Shown here in pieces: positions 34,978-43,489 of a stretch of DNA of 64,000 nt. The notes under the pieces were generated by a model. That model had not been told where the DNA came from. It was given only the letters and a program-made list of their open reading frames with translations, and did not search any database. This DNA comes from Methylobacterium sp. J-077 (GTDB lineage Bacteria; Pseudomonadota; Alphaproteobacteria; Rhizobiales; Beijerinckiaceae): positions 148,909-212,908 of the forward strand of contig NZ_JAKSYJ010000093.1 in the NCBI RefSeq assembly GCF_022829365.1, in the 5' to 3' direction. A program made the position numbers and the translations under genes. How positions within the stretch are numbered: the stretch's first letter is position 1; each line of letters begins with the position of its first letter.

Positions 34978-35901
34978 TCAACCGGTGATGATATGGGCCT
35001 GGAGTGCGGTCGCCGCCGCGGTCAACTCTTCCTCAAGGATGCCGATAAGGAGCTGCGCCGCGTGGCTGAGCGGTTTCTGCGGATGGTGAATGATCACCAA
35101 TTCGCGGGCGATGCGCGGCGCGACGATGCGATAGGCCTTGAGGGACCCGTCGGCGAGCTGTCGGCTGACGGCGATGCTCGGCAGCACAGTGAAACTCGTC
35201 GAGCGCGCCACGAAGTCTGCGATCGCGGGGGGCAGGTCGAGTTCGAGCTTTGGGCACAGGGTCACGTCCGCGGCGGCGACACGGCGGTCGAGTTCGACGC
35301 GCAGGCCGTGGCGGGTCGAAGGCAGGATCAGGTTGAGGGCGGCGAGGTCCGCCATCCGGAGGGGCAGGGGCACCGGCAACGGTGTGTCGCGCCCGCCGAC
35401 CACGACCATTTCCTCGTCGAGGAGGGGTGCCATGACGAGGCCGAGGCGTCGGGCCGGCCGGTTGATCACCGCGAGGTCGAGGGCGCCGCTGCCGACGCCC
35501 TCGATGAAGGTGCTGCTGTAGCCATCGGCCAGCGACAGCTCGACCTCTGGGTAGGCCGTCGCGAAGCGAGCGAGGACGCTCGGGATTACGCTCATCGACA
35601 GGGACGACAGGATGCCCGCCGTGACGCGGCCCGACACGGTTTGGGACAGGCGCGCCATGGCCGCCCGGGCCTCGGCGACATCCCGCTGGATCGGGTGGAC
35701 CAGTCGGTGCAGCGTCCGGCCGGCGGCTGTCGGCACCATGGCCTTCGGCTGGCGGTCGAACAGGCGCTGGCCGAGTTCCCGTTCCAGCTTGGCGATCTGC
35801 ATGCTGAGCGCGGGCTGGACGACGTTCATCCGCTGCGCGGCGCGGGTGACGCTGCCCTCCTCGAACAGGGCGACGAAGTAGGAGATCTGACGGAGATCCA
35901 T
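34978..35901 (-). CDS. LysR family transcriptional regulator of the furan cluster
   Basis: A 307-residue LTTR: HTH MDLRQISYFVALFEEGSVTRAAQRMNVVQPALSMQIAKLERELGQRLFDR, then the co-inducer domain (SGRVTAGILSSLSMSVIPSVLARFATAYPEVELSLADG). The start is at Met of MDLRQIS (35901). It is divergent from hmfF with 176 bases between that contain a perfect palindrome at 36003-36018. LysR regulators accompany hmf genes in other species, so it is a likely furan-responsive activator of hmfF-hmfH. Confidence 0.9.
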   Translation of the reverse strand: MDLRQISYFVALFEEGSVTRAAQRMNVVQPALSMQIAKLERELGQRLFDRQPKAMVPTAAGRTLHRLVHPIQRDVAEARAAMARLSQTVSGRVTAGILSSLSMSVIPSVLARFATAYPEVELSLADGYSSTFIEGVGSGALDLAVINRPARRLGLVMAPLLDEEMVVVGGRDTPLPVPLPLRMADLAALNLILPSTRHGLRVELDRRVAAADVTLCPKLELDLPPAIADFVARSTSFTVLPSIAVSRQLADGSLKAYRIVAPRIARELVIIHHPQKPLSHAAQLLIGILEEELTAAATALQAHIITG

Positions 35902-36002
35902 ACACGGGACCCGGGCGACACGAGCAACGCGCCAGAGGACCATGTGCGGGCTGGTCGGCGCAATTCAAACCGGCTGATGGGCGGCATCACCAATCGTTAT
36001 TT

Positions 36003-36018
36003 TTCCCGCCTGCGGGAA
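36003..36018. promoter_or_regulatory. Perfect palindrome in the lysR-hmfF promoter region
   Basis: TTCCCGC-CT-GCGGGAA, seven bases per arm with a two-base centre, lies 60 bases before hmfF in the divergent region. It is a candidate operator; a GC stem functioning in RNA is the alternative. Confidence 0.5.
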
Positions 36019-36077
36019 GGGCTTAACGCTTCCTCCCCTGGCAAACTTGGTTGAGATGACCCCGCCGTGAGGACAGC

Positions 36078-37463
36078 ATGAACGCGCCCACTCCCGTTCG
36101 TTCCCTCCGCGACTGGCTCGATCGGCTGTCCGGGGATGGGCGCCTCGCCATCGCGCGGCCCGGAATCGGCTTGCGCCACGAGGCGGCAGCGGTGGCGAAC
36201 CGCCTCGACGGCCGGCAGGCCAGCCTGTTTCCGCAGCCCGGGGGGCATCCGGGCACCATCGTCTCGGGCCTCGTGTCGAGCCGGGCCTGGATGGCGGAAG
36301 CCCTCGGCACCACGCAGGATCGCCTCGTCGCCCATTTCCAGCAGGCCGCCGCCCAGCCGCTCCCCTGGCACGAACGCAACTCCGCCCCCGCGCAGGAGGT
36401 CGTCCACCGGGAGGGACTCGACATCCTGAAGCTCCTGCCGGTGCCGACTTTGAACGAGCACGACAGCGGCCCCTACATCTCGGCGGGCCTGATGATCTCC
36501 CGGGACCCAGAGACCGGCCTGCAGAACGTCGCCATCCTGCGCTGCCAGATCAGCGGTCCGGACAGGATCGGCGTGCTGGTCCTGCCCCGGCATACCGACA
36601 ATTTCTACCGCAAGGCCGAGGCCCAGGGCCGGGGCCTCGAAGTCGCCCTCGTGGTCGGCGTCGATCCCGCCTGCCTCCTCGCATCCCAGGCCATCGTGCC
36701 CCTCGGCCACGACGAGTTGGAGATCGCCGGGGCGCTCACCGGCCAACCCCTCGACGTGGTCAAGTGCCTGACGAACGGCGTGCGCGTTCCGGCGAACGCA
36801 GAGATCGTGATCGAGGGCCGCCTCCTGCCCGAAATCCGCGAGCCCGAAGGGCCGTTCGGGGAGTTCCCGCAATATTACGGGGAGCGGGCCAAGCGGCACG
36901 TCATGCGGGTCGATGCGGTGACGCACCGGCGCGCCCCGATCTTCCACATGATCGTCGGGGGCGGTCTGGAGCATCTGTTGCTGGGGGCGATTCCCCGCGA
37001 GGCCACGATCCTCGCGACGCTCCAGCGCAGCTTCCCCGGTGTCGAGGACGTGCATCTGTCCCTGGGGGGAGTCGGCCGTTACCACCTCTACGTCCGCCTG
37101 CGGAAGACGCAGGAGGGCGAGGCCAAGAACGTGCTGCTCGGGGCCTTCGCCGCCCACTACGACATCAAGCACGCCGTCGTGGTCGATACGGATGTCGACA
37201 TCCACGCCCCACAAGAAGTCGAATGGGCGGTCTCGACGCGGTTCCAGGCGGACCGAGACCTCGTCGTCATCCCTCACGCCCAGGGCTCGAAGCTCGATCC
37301 CTCGGGCCGCGAGGGGGTCGGCGCGAAGATGGGTCTCGACGCGACCGTTCCGCTCGACGCGCCCCCCATGAAATTCAAGCGCATCCGTGTTCCCGGCGAG
37401 GCCGAGGTCGATCTCGACGCGGTGCTCGCGTCCGGCGCCGACTGGCGCGCGGCGATCGGCTGA
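36078..37463 (+). CDS. hmfF: UbiD-family 2,5-furandicarboxylate decarboxylase (HmfF)
   Basis: A 461-residue prenylated-FMN-dependent decarboxylase. UbiD landmarks are the N-terminal SLRDWLDRLSGDGRL, NVAILRCQI with Arg155, metal/phosphate region GHDELEIAGALTGQPLDVVKC, and the catalytic acidic segment REPEGPFGEFPQYYG (255-268). In the hmf pathway it removes one carboxylate from furandicarboxylate to give 2-furoate. UbiX (HmfG) is encoded nearby, and the oxidase HmfH directly downstream, four bases after the stop. Other UbiD substrates (protocatechuate, vanillate) are possible but the neighbours favour furans. Confidence 0.85.
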   Translation: MNAPTPVRSLRDWLDRLSGDGRLAIARPGIGLRHEAAAVANRLDGRQASLFPQPGGHPGTIVSGLVSSRAWMAEALGTTQDRLVAHFQQAAAQPLPWHERNSAPAQEVVHREGLDILKLLPVPTLNEHDSGPYISAGLMISRDPETGLQNVAILRCQISGPDRIGVLVLPRHTDNFYRKAEAQGRGLEVALVVGVDPACLLASQAIVPLGHDELEIAGALTGQPLDVVKCLTNGVRVPANAEIVIEGRLLPEIREPEGPFGEFPQYYGERAKRHVMRVDAVTHRRAPIFHMIVGGGLEHLLLGAIPREATILATLQRSFPGVEDVHLSLGGVGRYHLYVRLRKTQEGEAKNVLLGAFAAHYDIKHAVVVDTDVDIHAPQEVEWAVSTRFQADRDLVVIPHAQGSKLDPSGREGVGAKMGLDATVPLDAPPMKFKRIRVPGEAEVDLDAVLASGADWRAAIG

Positions 37464-37467
37464 TCCC

Positions 37468-39174
37468 GTGAACGCCTTGCCCGAAACGGTCGACGTGTTG
37501 ATCGTCGGCGGGGGCTCTGCCGGCTGCGTGATGGCCCACCGGCTCTCCGCCGACCCGCGGCGCCGGGTGCTCCTCGTCGAAGCCGGCATCGATACACCGC
37601 CGGGCCGGGTGCCGGCGGAGATCCTCGACAGCTATCCGATGCCGCTGTTCCATGGCGACACCTACATCTGGCCGGGGCTCGACGCGGCGGTCACCCGCGA
37701 CTCCCGCGGTCGCACGCGGCGGCGGGCCTACGAGCAGGGCCGGGTGATGGGCGGCTCGTCCAGCATCAACGTCCAGGCGGCCAACCGCGGGCTGCCCCGC
37801 GATTACGAGGCCTGGGCCGCGCTCGGCGCCGAGGGCTGGGCCTGGGACGACGTGCTGCCGTATTTCCGCAGGCTCGAGACCGACCTCGATTGCGGCGGTC
37901 CGCTGCACGGCCATGATGGGCCGCTCCCGATCCGGCGCATCCTGGAGCCCGCATGGCCCCCCTTCGCCCATGCGGTCGCCCGCGCCTTCGATGCGACGGG
38001 GCTGCCCCGGCGCGTCGATCAGAACGGCGAATTCGAGGACGGGATCTTCCCGCCGGCCTTCTCCAACCGGGACGACGCGCGGGTCTCGGCCGCCGCCGCG
38101 TATCTGGACGTGGGGACGCGGGCCCGGCCGAATCTCACCATCGCCGCCGGCCTCGAGGTCCGTTCGCTGGTGATGGACGGGCGCCTCGCGACCGGGGCCG
38201 TGCTGCGGCGGGGCGACGGATCCGAGCAGCAAGTGAGCGCCGCCTCCGTAGTCCTGTGCGCCGGCGCTCTTCGATCGCCGGTGCTCCTCCTGCGTGCCGG
38301 GATCGGCCCGGGCGATGCGCTCTCCGCCTGCGGGATACCCGTCCGGCTGGATCGTTCGGGCGTCGGCGAGAACCTGCGGGACCATCCCGCTTTGACGATG
38401 GCCCAGGTCCTTCCCCGCTCGCTCCGGCTGCCCGAGACCTTCCGGCGCGCGAGCTTGCTGGCCCTGCGCTATACGTCCTGCCATCCCGGAGGCTGCGCCT
38501 CCGATATGTATCTCACCGCCTCCGCCCGTGCCGGCTGGCACGCCCTCGGCGGACGCCTCGCGCTCTACTTCCTCTGGGTGAACCAGCCGCACTCGGTCGG
38601 GCGCCTGCGTCTCGATCCGGCGAACCCGTCCGGCCCGCCCGACATCGACCTCGGCCTGCTCTCGGATCGCCGCGATCTCGAACGCCTCGCCTCGGGGATT
38701 CGGCTGCTCCGCGACCTCGTGGTCTCGCCCACGCTGAACCCCCGCTCAGACGACCTATTCCCCGCGAACTATTCGCCGCTGATCCGCCGGCTGAGCGCCG
38801 TCTCCCCTCGCAACCGGCGGCTCACCGGCCTCCTCGCCCCCGTGTTCGATGCACCGGCCATGCTGCGCGCCCCGCTGCTGCGCGCCGTCTTAGGCGGCCA
38901 CGCTTGGGCGACAGTGCTCCAGGACGATGGCGCTCTCGACGACTTTGTCCGGGACAACGTCTTCGGGGTCTGGCATGCGAGCGGTACGTGCCGCATGGGC
39001 CGGGCCGACGATCCCGGCGCGGTGGTCGATCCGGGGGGGCGCGTCATCGGAACCGAGAACCTGTCCGTCGCCGACGCATCGGTGATGCCCCGCCTTCCTA
39101 GCGCAAACACGAACGTCCCGACCTTGATGATTGCGGAAAAGATCGCGGAGAGGATGATGGTGGAGATGGGATGA
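37468..39174 (+). CDS. hmfH: GMC-family HMF/furfural oxidoreductase (HmfH)
   Basis: A 568-residue flavoprotein of the glucose-methanol-choline family. Visible: dinucleotide motif VLIVGGGSAGCVMAHRL at residues 9-25 and VEAG near 40, GMC signature 1 GRVMGGSSSINVQAANRGLP, signature 2 CAGALRSPVLLLRAGIG, and the active-site His in VWHASGTCRMG with a C-terminal Asn segment SANTNVPTLMIAEK. HmfH oxidises HMF and furfural alcohols/aldehydes to acids with O2 as acceptor. The start is GTG at 37468. The stop overlaps the next gene in ATGA. Confidence 0.84.
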   Translation: MNALPETVDVLIVGGGSAGCVMAHRLSADPRRRVLLVEAGIDTPPGRVPAEILDSYPMPLFHGDTYIWPGLDAAVTRDSRGRTRRRAYEQGRVMGGSSSINVQAANRGLPRDYEAWAALGAEGWAWDDVLPYFRRLETDLDCGGPLHGHDGPLPIRRILEPAWPPFAHAVARAFDATGLPRRVDQNGEFEDGIFPPAFSNRDDARVSAAAAYLDVGTRARPNLTIAAGLEVRSLVMDGRLATGAVLRRGDGSEQQVSAASVVLCAGALRSPVLLLRAGIGPGDALSACGIPVRLDRSGVGENLRDHPALTMAQVLPRSLRLPETFRRASLLALRYTSCHPGGCASDMYLTASARAGWHALGGRLALYFLWVNQPHSVGRLRLDPANPSGPPDIDLGLLSDRRDLERLASGIRLLRDLVVSPTLNPRSDDLFPANYSPLIRRLSAVSPRNRRLTGLLAPVFDAPAMLRAPLLRAVLGGHAWATVLQDDGALDDFVRDNVFGVWHASGTCRMGRADDPGAVVDPGGRVIGTENLSVADASVMPRLPSANTNVPTLMIAEKIAERMMVEMG

Positions 39175-39965
39175 TCCCTCTCGACACGTTCGGCACCTTT
39201 GCGGTGGCCGACCTACGGCTGGAATACCGTTTCGTCGGTCCGCAGCCGGACTTGGCGCCGACGCTGGTGTTGCTTCATGAGGGTCTCGGTTCTGCCACGC
39301 AGTGGGGCTTGCTGCCGGAAATTCTGGTCGAGAAGACCGGATGCGGTGTCCTGGCTTTCTCGCGGCAGGGTTATGGGGCCTCGAGTCCAGTGCCTCTGCC
39401 CCGCCGGGCCGACTTTCTCGAACAGGAAGCCTGCACCATACTTCCCCAGGTCTTCGACCTCGCGGGACTGCGAAGCGGCCTGCTGATCGGCCATTCCGAT
39501 GGCGCCTCGATCGCGGCCCTCGCGTTGGCGGAGGGCGACACCCGCGTGCGGGGCGGCGTCCTTATCGCGCCCCATTTCTTCGTCGAGGAGGCAACGCTGG
39601 CCGGGGCCCGACGGGCCCGGGACGCCTATGACAAGGGCGATCTGAAGGTCCGTCTCGGCCGTCGGCATACCGATGTCGAGGGAGCCTTTCGCGGCTGGAA
39701 CGACGCTTGGTTGGATCCGGCTCGGCGCGGATGGACAATCGAGACAGCCCTCACGCGATGGACCGTCCCGGCAGTCATCATCCAGGGGACGAAGGATGCT
39801 TACGGAACTAAGGCTCAGATTGCTGCCGCTCGCAGACTTTGCCCCGCCGGTCTGCTGAATATTTGTGAGATGCCGAATGTTGGGCATCACCCACATCGAG
39901 AAGCGTTGGCAGAAACTGCCGACGTCATCGCCCGCTTCGTCACCCATGTCTTGAGCAGAGCTTAA
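39171..39965 (+). CDS. Alpha/beta hydrolase
   Basis: A 264-residue alpha/beta-hydrolase-fold enzyme. The oxyanion loop is LHEGLGSATQW, the nucleophile elbow LIGHSDGAS (Ser in GHSDG), the acid Asp in IQGTKDAYG and the His in PNVGHHPHRE. It is co-translated with hmfH (ATGA overlap), so it is part of the furan unit. A lactonase or CoA thioesterase step is formally needed after HmfE and this protein is a candidate, but that is inference; many members are of unknown substrate. Confidence 0.85.
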   Translation: MIPLDTFGTFAVADLRLEYRFVGPQPDLAPTLVLLHEGLGSATQWGLLPEILVEKTGCGVLAFSRQGYGASSPVPLPRRADFLEQEACTILPQVFDLAGLRSGLLIGHSDGASIAALALAEGDTRVRGGVLIAPHFFVEEATLAGARRARDAYDKGDLKVRLGRRHTDVEGAFRGWNDAWLDPARRGWTIETALTRWTVPAVIIQGTKDAYGTKAQIAAARRLCPAGLLNICEMPNVGHHPHREALAETADVIARFVTHVLSRA

Positions 39966-41659
39966 GTATTCACAAGACAATGTTTGATTGGCCTTGAAAC
40001 ACACTGTCGCAAGGCCGGGTGCCGGCCCCTTTCCCGTGGGGAGGGGCAGGAGGCGGTGTCAGGTTCGTTGACAGGGTTATTTGGAATCACCTGCCTCCCA
40101 GGCCTCATCCAGATCGAGCTTTCCGAATCCGGGCGAGGACAAAGCCCAGCCGTGGTACTGGGCACGTTCGCCCACAATGCCGCCCGACAGCTTTCGGCAA
40201 ATTCGCGTCCTCGACGGAATGAGCGGATTGGATCGGGTAAGACGCTGTCCGTTTTTCCAGCAAGCCCCCTCCAAAGCGGACCGGCCGCTTTCGGCCAGTA
40301 CCGGACCTGTACGGCCACTTGGAGGTCGTCTTACCCTCGGGCGGGATCCGCGCCAACGTGTCGTCGGCATGTAGACGAGAACCGGCCACGCGTGCCTGCG
40401 GCTCGGAAAGGATTCCGGTTCGCCGTGACAGACGTATCACTCCGCCTGTTGCTTCCGGGGCTGGTGCTGCCGTGATCTCGGAAATTGCCAAGTCCAACAG
40501 GTTCAAAACGGTGAAACCCCACGGCAGGACGTCGAATGGGGGAGGGGCCTGCTGGAACGCTCCGCAGGAGCAGCAGGTGAGCTTCTTCCGGCCTTGCTGC
40601 ACTACTTTCAACGCGAGTGGTATTGGCTGCTGCGAATCGGCGACGTTCTCTTCGGTCAAGGCAGGCGGGTTGCGTTAATCATAATGTCAGCGAAGTGGAA
40701 TGATTAGGCTTGCCTAAATTCTCTGTTCTGAAGCGTCGTAATAGCGTGAGGTTCTTCCTCGAGGGCAGTCACTCCTGGAGTGATCAAAAGAAGCGATTCG
40801 ATCACGCGGAACAAGTGAGGATGCGATCGCGATCCAGGATCATCCTTCGATCTCGTAATTGAAGGAGATCTGCGAGCGAAGCGAGCCTGTGTAGAGCGAA
40901 GCGACCCACAGCAAGATCAATCTCGATCCATGACGAAGTAGACCTGGAAGAGAATGCGTGGTCATTCCGAATCATTGATCGACCTCGCTGCGCTCGGCCG
41001 ATGCTTCGCCGTCTCTGGTTTGTCATCTTGAACGAAGATCTGCCGGGTGTTCGGAGGGTACAGTTCACCCTACCAGGGGAGAGCTGTACCCTCAGGACCT
41101 GCGTGGCGTCCCGGCAAGATACACGCGATCAGCACACCTTTCGGTCAGGACAGGCCGTACGTTTTGCCCTGTTACGTGCTCGTTCACTCGACCTACACGG
41201 TCGATACGGCGGCGGCTGCCCTCGGCTGATCGGGGAACTCGAAGGCGACGTGCTGGTCTTCTGCCAGCGTCTTGGTCCAATCGGACCTTCTCAACGATGA
41301 TATGGCCAGACACCCCGACCTCTTGGATAGGCCGACGAGACGGTGGACTGACTGGAGCCGCCACAAGCCCCGGGGATCGGACCCGGTTGGTATGTGCATG
41401 ATGAACCGGATCATGGGACCCGTGCTTCTATTTATCCCGATGCTCTCTTCATCGGCGCGGAGACGCGGTTGCCGCTGGCGATCGAGGTTAAGCAGCGGGA
41501 AGACCCAAATCGCGTCACGCACACGAAGGTACGTTTCTGGTCCCCGATTCAGGATCGTGTCTTCAAAATTGTGATGCGAAAGTTTGATGCAAATCCAGTA
41601 CTTGAGCTGGATCTGGTTGCCAAACCCAAAGGCGAGCGGCACCTCAAACGCAACGGAGA
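39966..41659. other. 1.7-kb non-coding or decayed region
   Basis: No convincing intact gene is seen. It contains copy 2 of the hairpin repeat (40247-40299), a 10-base inverted repeat GAGGGTACAG/CTGTACCCTC at 41054-41093, and a plus-strand frame at 41394-41834 whose first part (YPDALFIGAETRLPLAIEVKQRED) reads like protein; a related frame upstream (near 41272) is out of register, as if a gene had been frameshifted. I do not recognise it. The region marks the left edge of the mobile-looking island. Confidence 0.45.
40247..40299. repeat. Dispersed intergenic hairpin repeat, copy 2
   Basis: Opens GTCCGTTTTTCCAGCA, has the arm AAGCGGAC at 40274-40281 and ends in TCGGCCA. It aligns with 4541-4593 along its full length, with roughly four of five bases identical by eye. 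Confidence 0.55.
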
Positions 41660-42519
41660 TCAGAGCTCTGGATTCGCCCTCGCCGAGAACCGATCATTTG
41701 CGGCGAATTTGTCTGACGGAAGGTTGGGGACAGGGCGACCGATCACCTTCTCACTGAGAAAGGTGCGTTCGATCTCGATCTGCGCCACATCAAGGTCCGC
41801 GTACCAGTTCCGCCGACGCTGGCTCCAACGGTAGCTGCGTGCCTTCAGGACCTCCTTCGTCTCGAAAGGCGAGTCCTCTGCCCACAGCCTCACGGTGGGG
41901 CGCCGCGCGGTTGCGAGTAGCGCGCTCATCGCCAATTGTCCGGAGCTGCGCAGTGGGCTGGCGAGAAGCCGAAGCAGAGCGTGACAGTCATCAACGGCGC
42001 GATGGCCACGGTGGAAGAAGCCGAGGTCGGTCAGCAGATAACCGAGCTTTAGGCCCTCGTGCCCTCTGCCCGCCAGGGAATTTGGTTGAGAGGGCAGGCC
42101 CATTTCTTCTCGCGGAAGATCGACCATCGAGACTCGCACATTTGCCGATCGAAGCTGGCGTTGTGCGCGATCACTACAGCGGCGTCCGCAGCCATGGCCT
42201 GAGCGGCCGCTTCGTCGATCCGATGGCCGGACACGTCGGCATTGGTGATGCCGGTCAACCGGCTGATCTCCGGCGGGATCGGGCGACTGGGCTGATGCAG
42301 TTGGTTGAAGGTGTCGAGGAGACGGTAGATGCGACCACTGGCTCCATACTCGAACTTGAGCATGCCGAACTCGATCACCTCGTCCGCGGCGAAGTCGGTT
42401 CCGGTCGTCTCGACGTCCACGGCGAGGCCAATGAAGGTCGGCTTGTCTGGTGGTTCTGCGCAATCGACCAGCGGCTCGAGCGGACCCAGCACGCGGTAGT
42501 TGCCCGTGTTCTCGAGCAC
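41660..42519 (-). pseudogene. DEDDh 3'-5' exonuclease (DnaQ-like), frameshifted
   Basis: The first frame shows ExoI VDVETTGTDFAADEVIEFGMLKFEY, ExoII-type IPPEISRLTGITNADVSGH and ExoIII VIAHNASFDRQMCE, ending IPWRAEG-TRA and a stop. A second frame resumes with HEGLKLGYLLTDLGFFHRGHRAVDDC, the DEDDh final His/Asp motif, and a C-terminal domain RRPTVRLWAEDSPFETKEVLKARSYRWSQRRRNWYADL seen in this family. Adding one base near 42058-42066 joins them; 860 nt is one short of 287 codons. It is therefore a one-base deletion or an error. The start (GTG 42519) is uncertain and could be upstream. Confidence 0.85.
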
Positions 42520-43237
42520 GGCGGCGATGCTGTCGAAAGGCTGGTCCGCGTGCGCGCCGGTCCCGGCTTGGTTCTTTCCGGATGCCGGGATGTGCCGGCA
42601 GGGTCTTACCGCGAGCTAAACTGCGCTCAGACCAGGACATGGTTCATCACAACGTCCCGACCGTGCTGTGAAGCGGCCGCGTCGATGCCCTGTCCTGCCG
42701 TGTGGGGAACGGTAACGACCGGAGAGACCTGGGCTGCCGCCGATCCCTTGCGTCTGTCGCAGGCATGCAGGTCCTTGAAGGTCAGCGCCCGCAACACCGG
42801 CTCGCGCCGTTTCTTGCGTGTCCGAAGCTGGATCTTCACGTCGTCCTCGATCCCTCACGACCCAAGGCAGAGGGCCGGTGAGCTATTTATCCAATTATCC
42901 TCTGTCTCGGTCCCGGGCGACGGTATGGGACCGAGGCAGACCGACCTTAGGTCGGTGCACCGAGGATGGCGGATCTTCTCGCGTCGCGGCCAACGAAGGA
43001 TGCTGCACGTGCGTACGAAACCTGCTCGATGAGATCATGGGGTCGCGCGGAACCCAATCACGCTGTGGAGGATGAGGACCGAATGATCATCGGGTGCGAC
43101 CTGGGAGTGTCGCACTCGGGATAGAGAAGATGGGCGCTGACTATCGAGGTCGTCGGTCGATGCCTCGACGTACGAGGTCCTCAAGACCTCCGCCGGGAGC
43201 GTCGAACACGGTGGGCGCTTCCAATTCGGACCAGTCT
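42520..43237. other. Intergenic region between exonuclease and repeat array
   Basis: About 720 bases. A minus-strand frame at 42627-42839 (70 codons, GTG start, N-terminus rich in Lys/Arg) could be a small basic protein, but there is no family match and only a weak ribosome site. The rest shows no gene. Confidence 0.35.
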
Positions 43238-43489
43238 CCCCCGTAGCGGGGGACAACCCGGTGCTTTTTATAGAGACCGTCTATCTCCCCCTTTTGTAAT
43301 GATCCGGGTTGTCCCCGACTCTCAGCCACCGGTGGGGACAACGAAGCGTTTTATTGGAGATTGTATCATCCCTCCTCTTGTGATGCGCCCGGTTGTCCCG
43401 GGACCCAACCGACCTTCTGCTGAGGGGACAACGGGGCGTTTCATTATAGACGATCCTATACTTCTTCTTGAAATGTCCCAGTTGTCCCC
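43238..43489. repeat. Three-unit inverted-repeat array (iteron-like) at the 3' end of the rep gene
   Basis: Three units of 66-68 bases, each bounded by GGGGACAAC on the left and GTTGTCCC(C) on the right: 43249-43316, 43334-43400 and 43424-43489. Unit starts are 85 and 90 bases apart. The interiors are related, sharing a T-rich left part, a TAT core and a right part of the form TTGTRATG or TTGAAATG before the right box. Facing boxes of successive units can also pair (43308-43342, 43392-43432). A short perfect stem CCCCCG-TAG-CGGGGG (43238-43252) abuts unit 1. The stop codon of the rep ORF lies inside unit 3. A replication or partition site is inferred. Confidence 0.8.

Noticed and set aside
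35997..37589. A 530-codon frame opposite hmfF
   Set aside because: Same reason: antisense to a conserved UbiD-family gene, with no family motifs.
41394..41834. Intact gene of 146 codons
   Set aside because: The first half reads like protein, but the second half is antisense to the exonuclease and upstream coding-like sequence is in another frame; at best a decayed gene.
43238..43489. CRISPR array
   Set aside because: Units are 85-90 bases apart, the interiors are themselves related, and no short identical repeat with unique spacers or cas gene is present.
43249..43489. Integron attC sites
   Set aside because: The boundary boxes GGGGACAAC/GTTGTCCCC do not fit RYYYAAC/GTTRRRY, and no integron integrase is near; the recombinase at 52352 is a phage-type enzyme.
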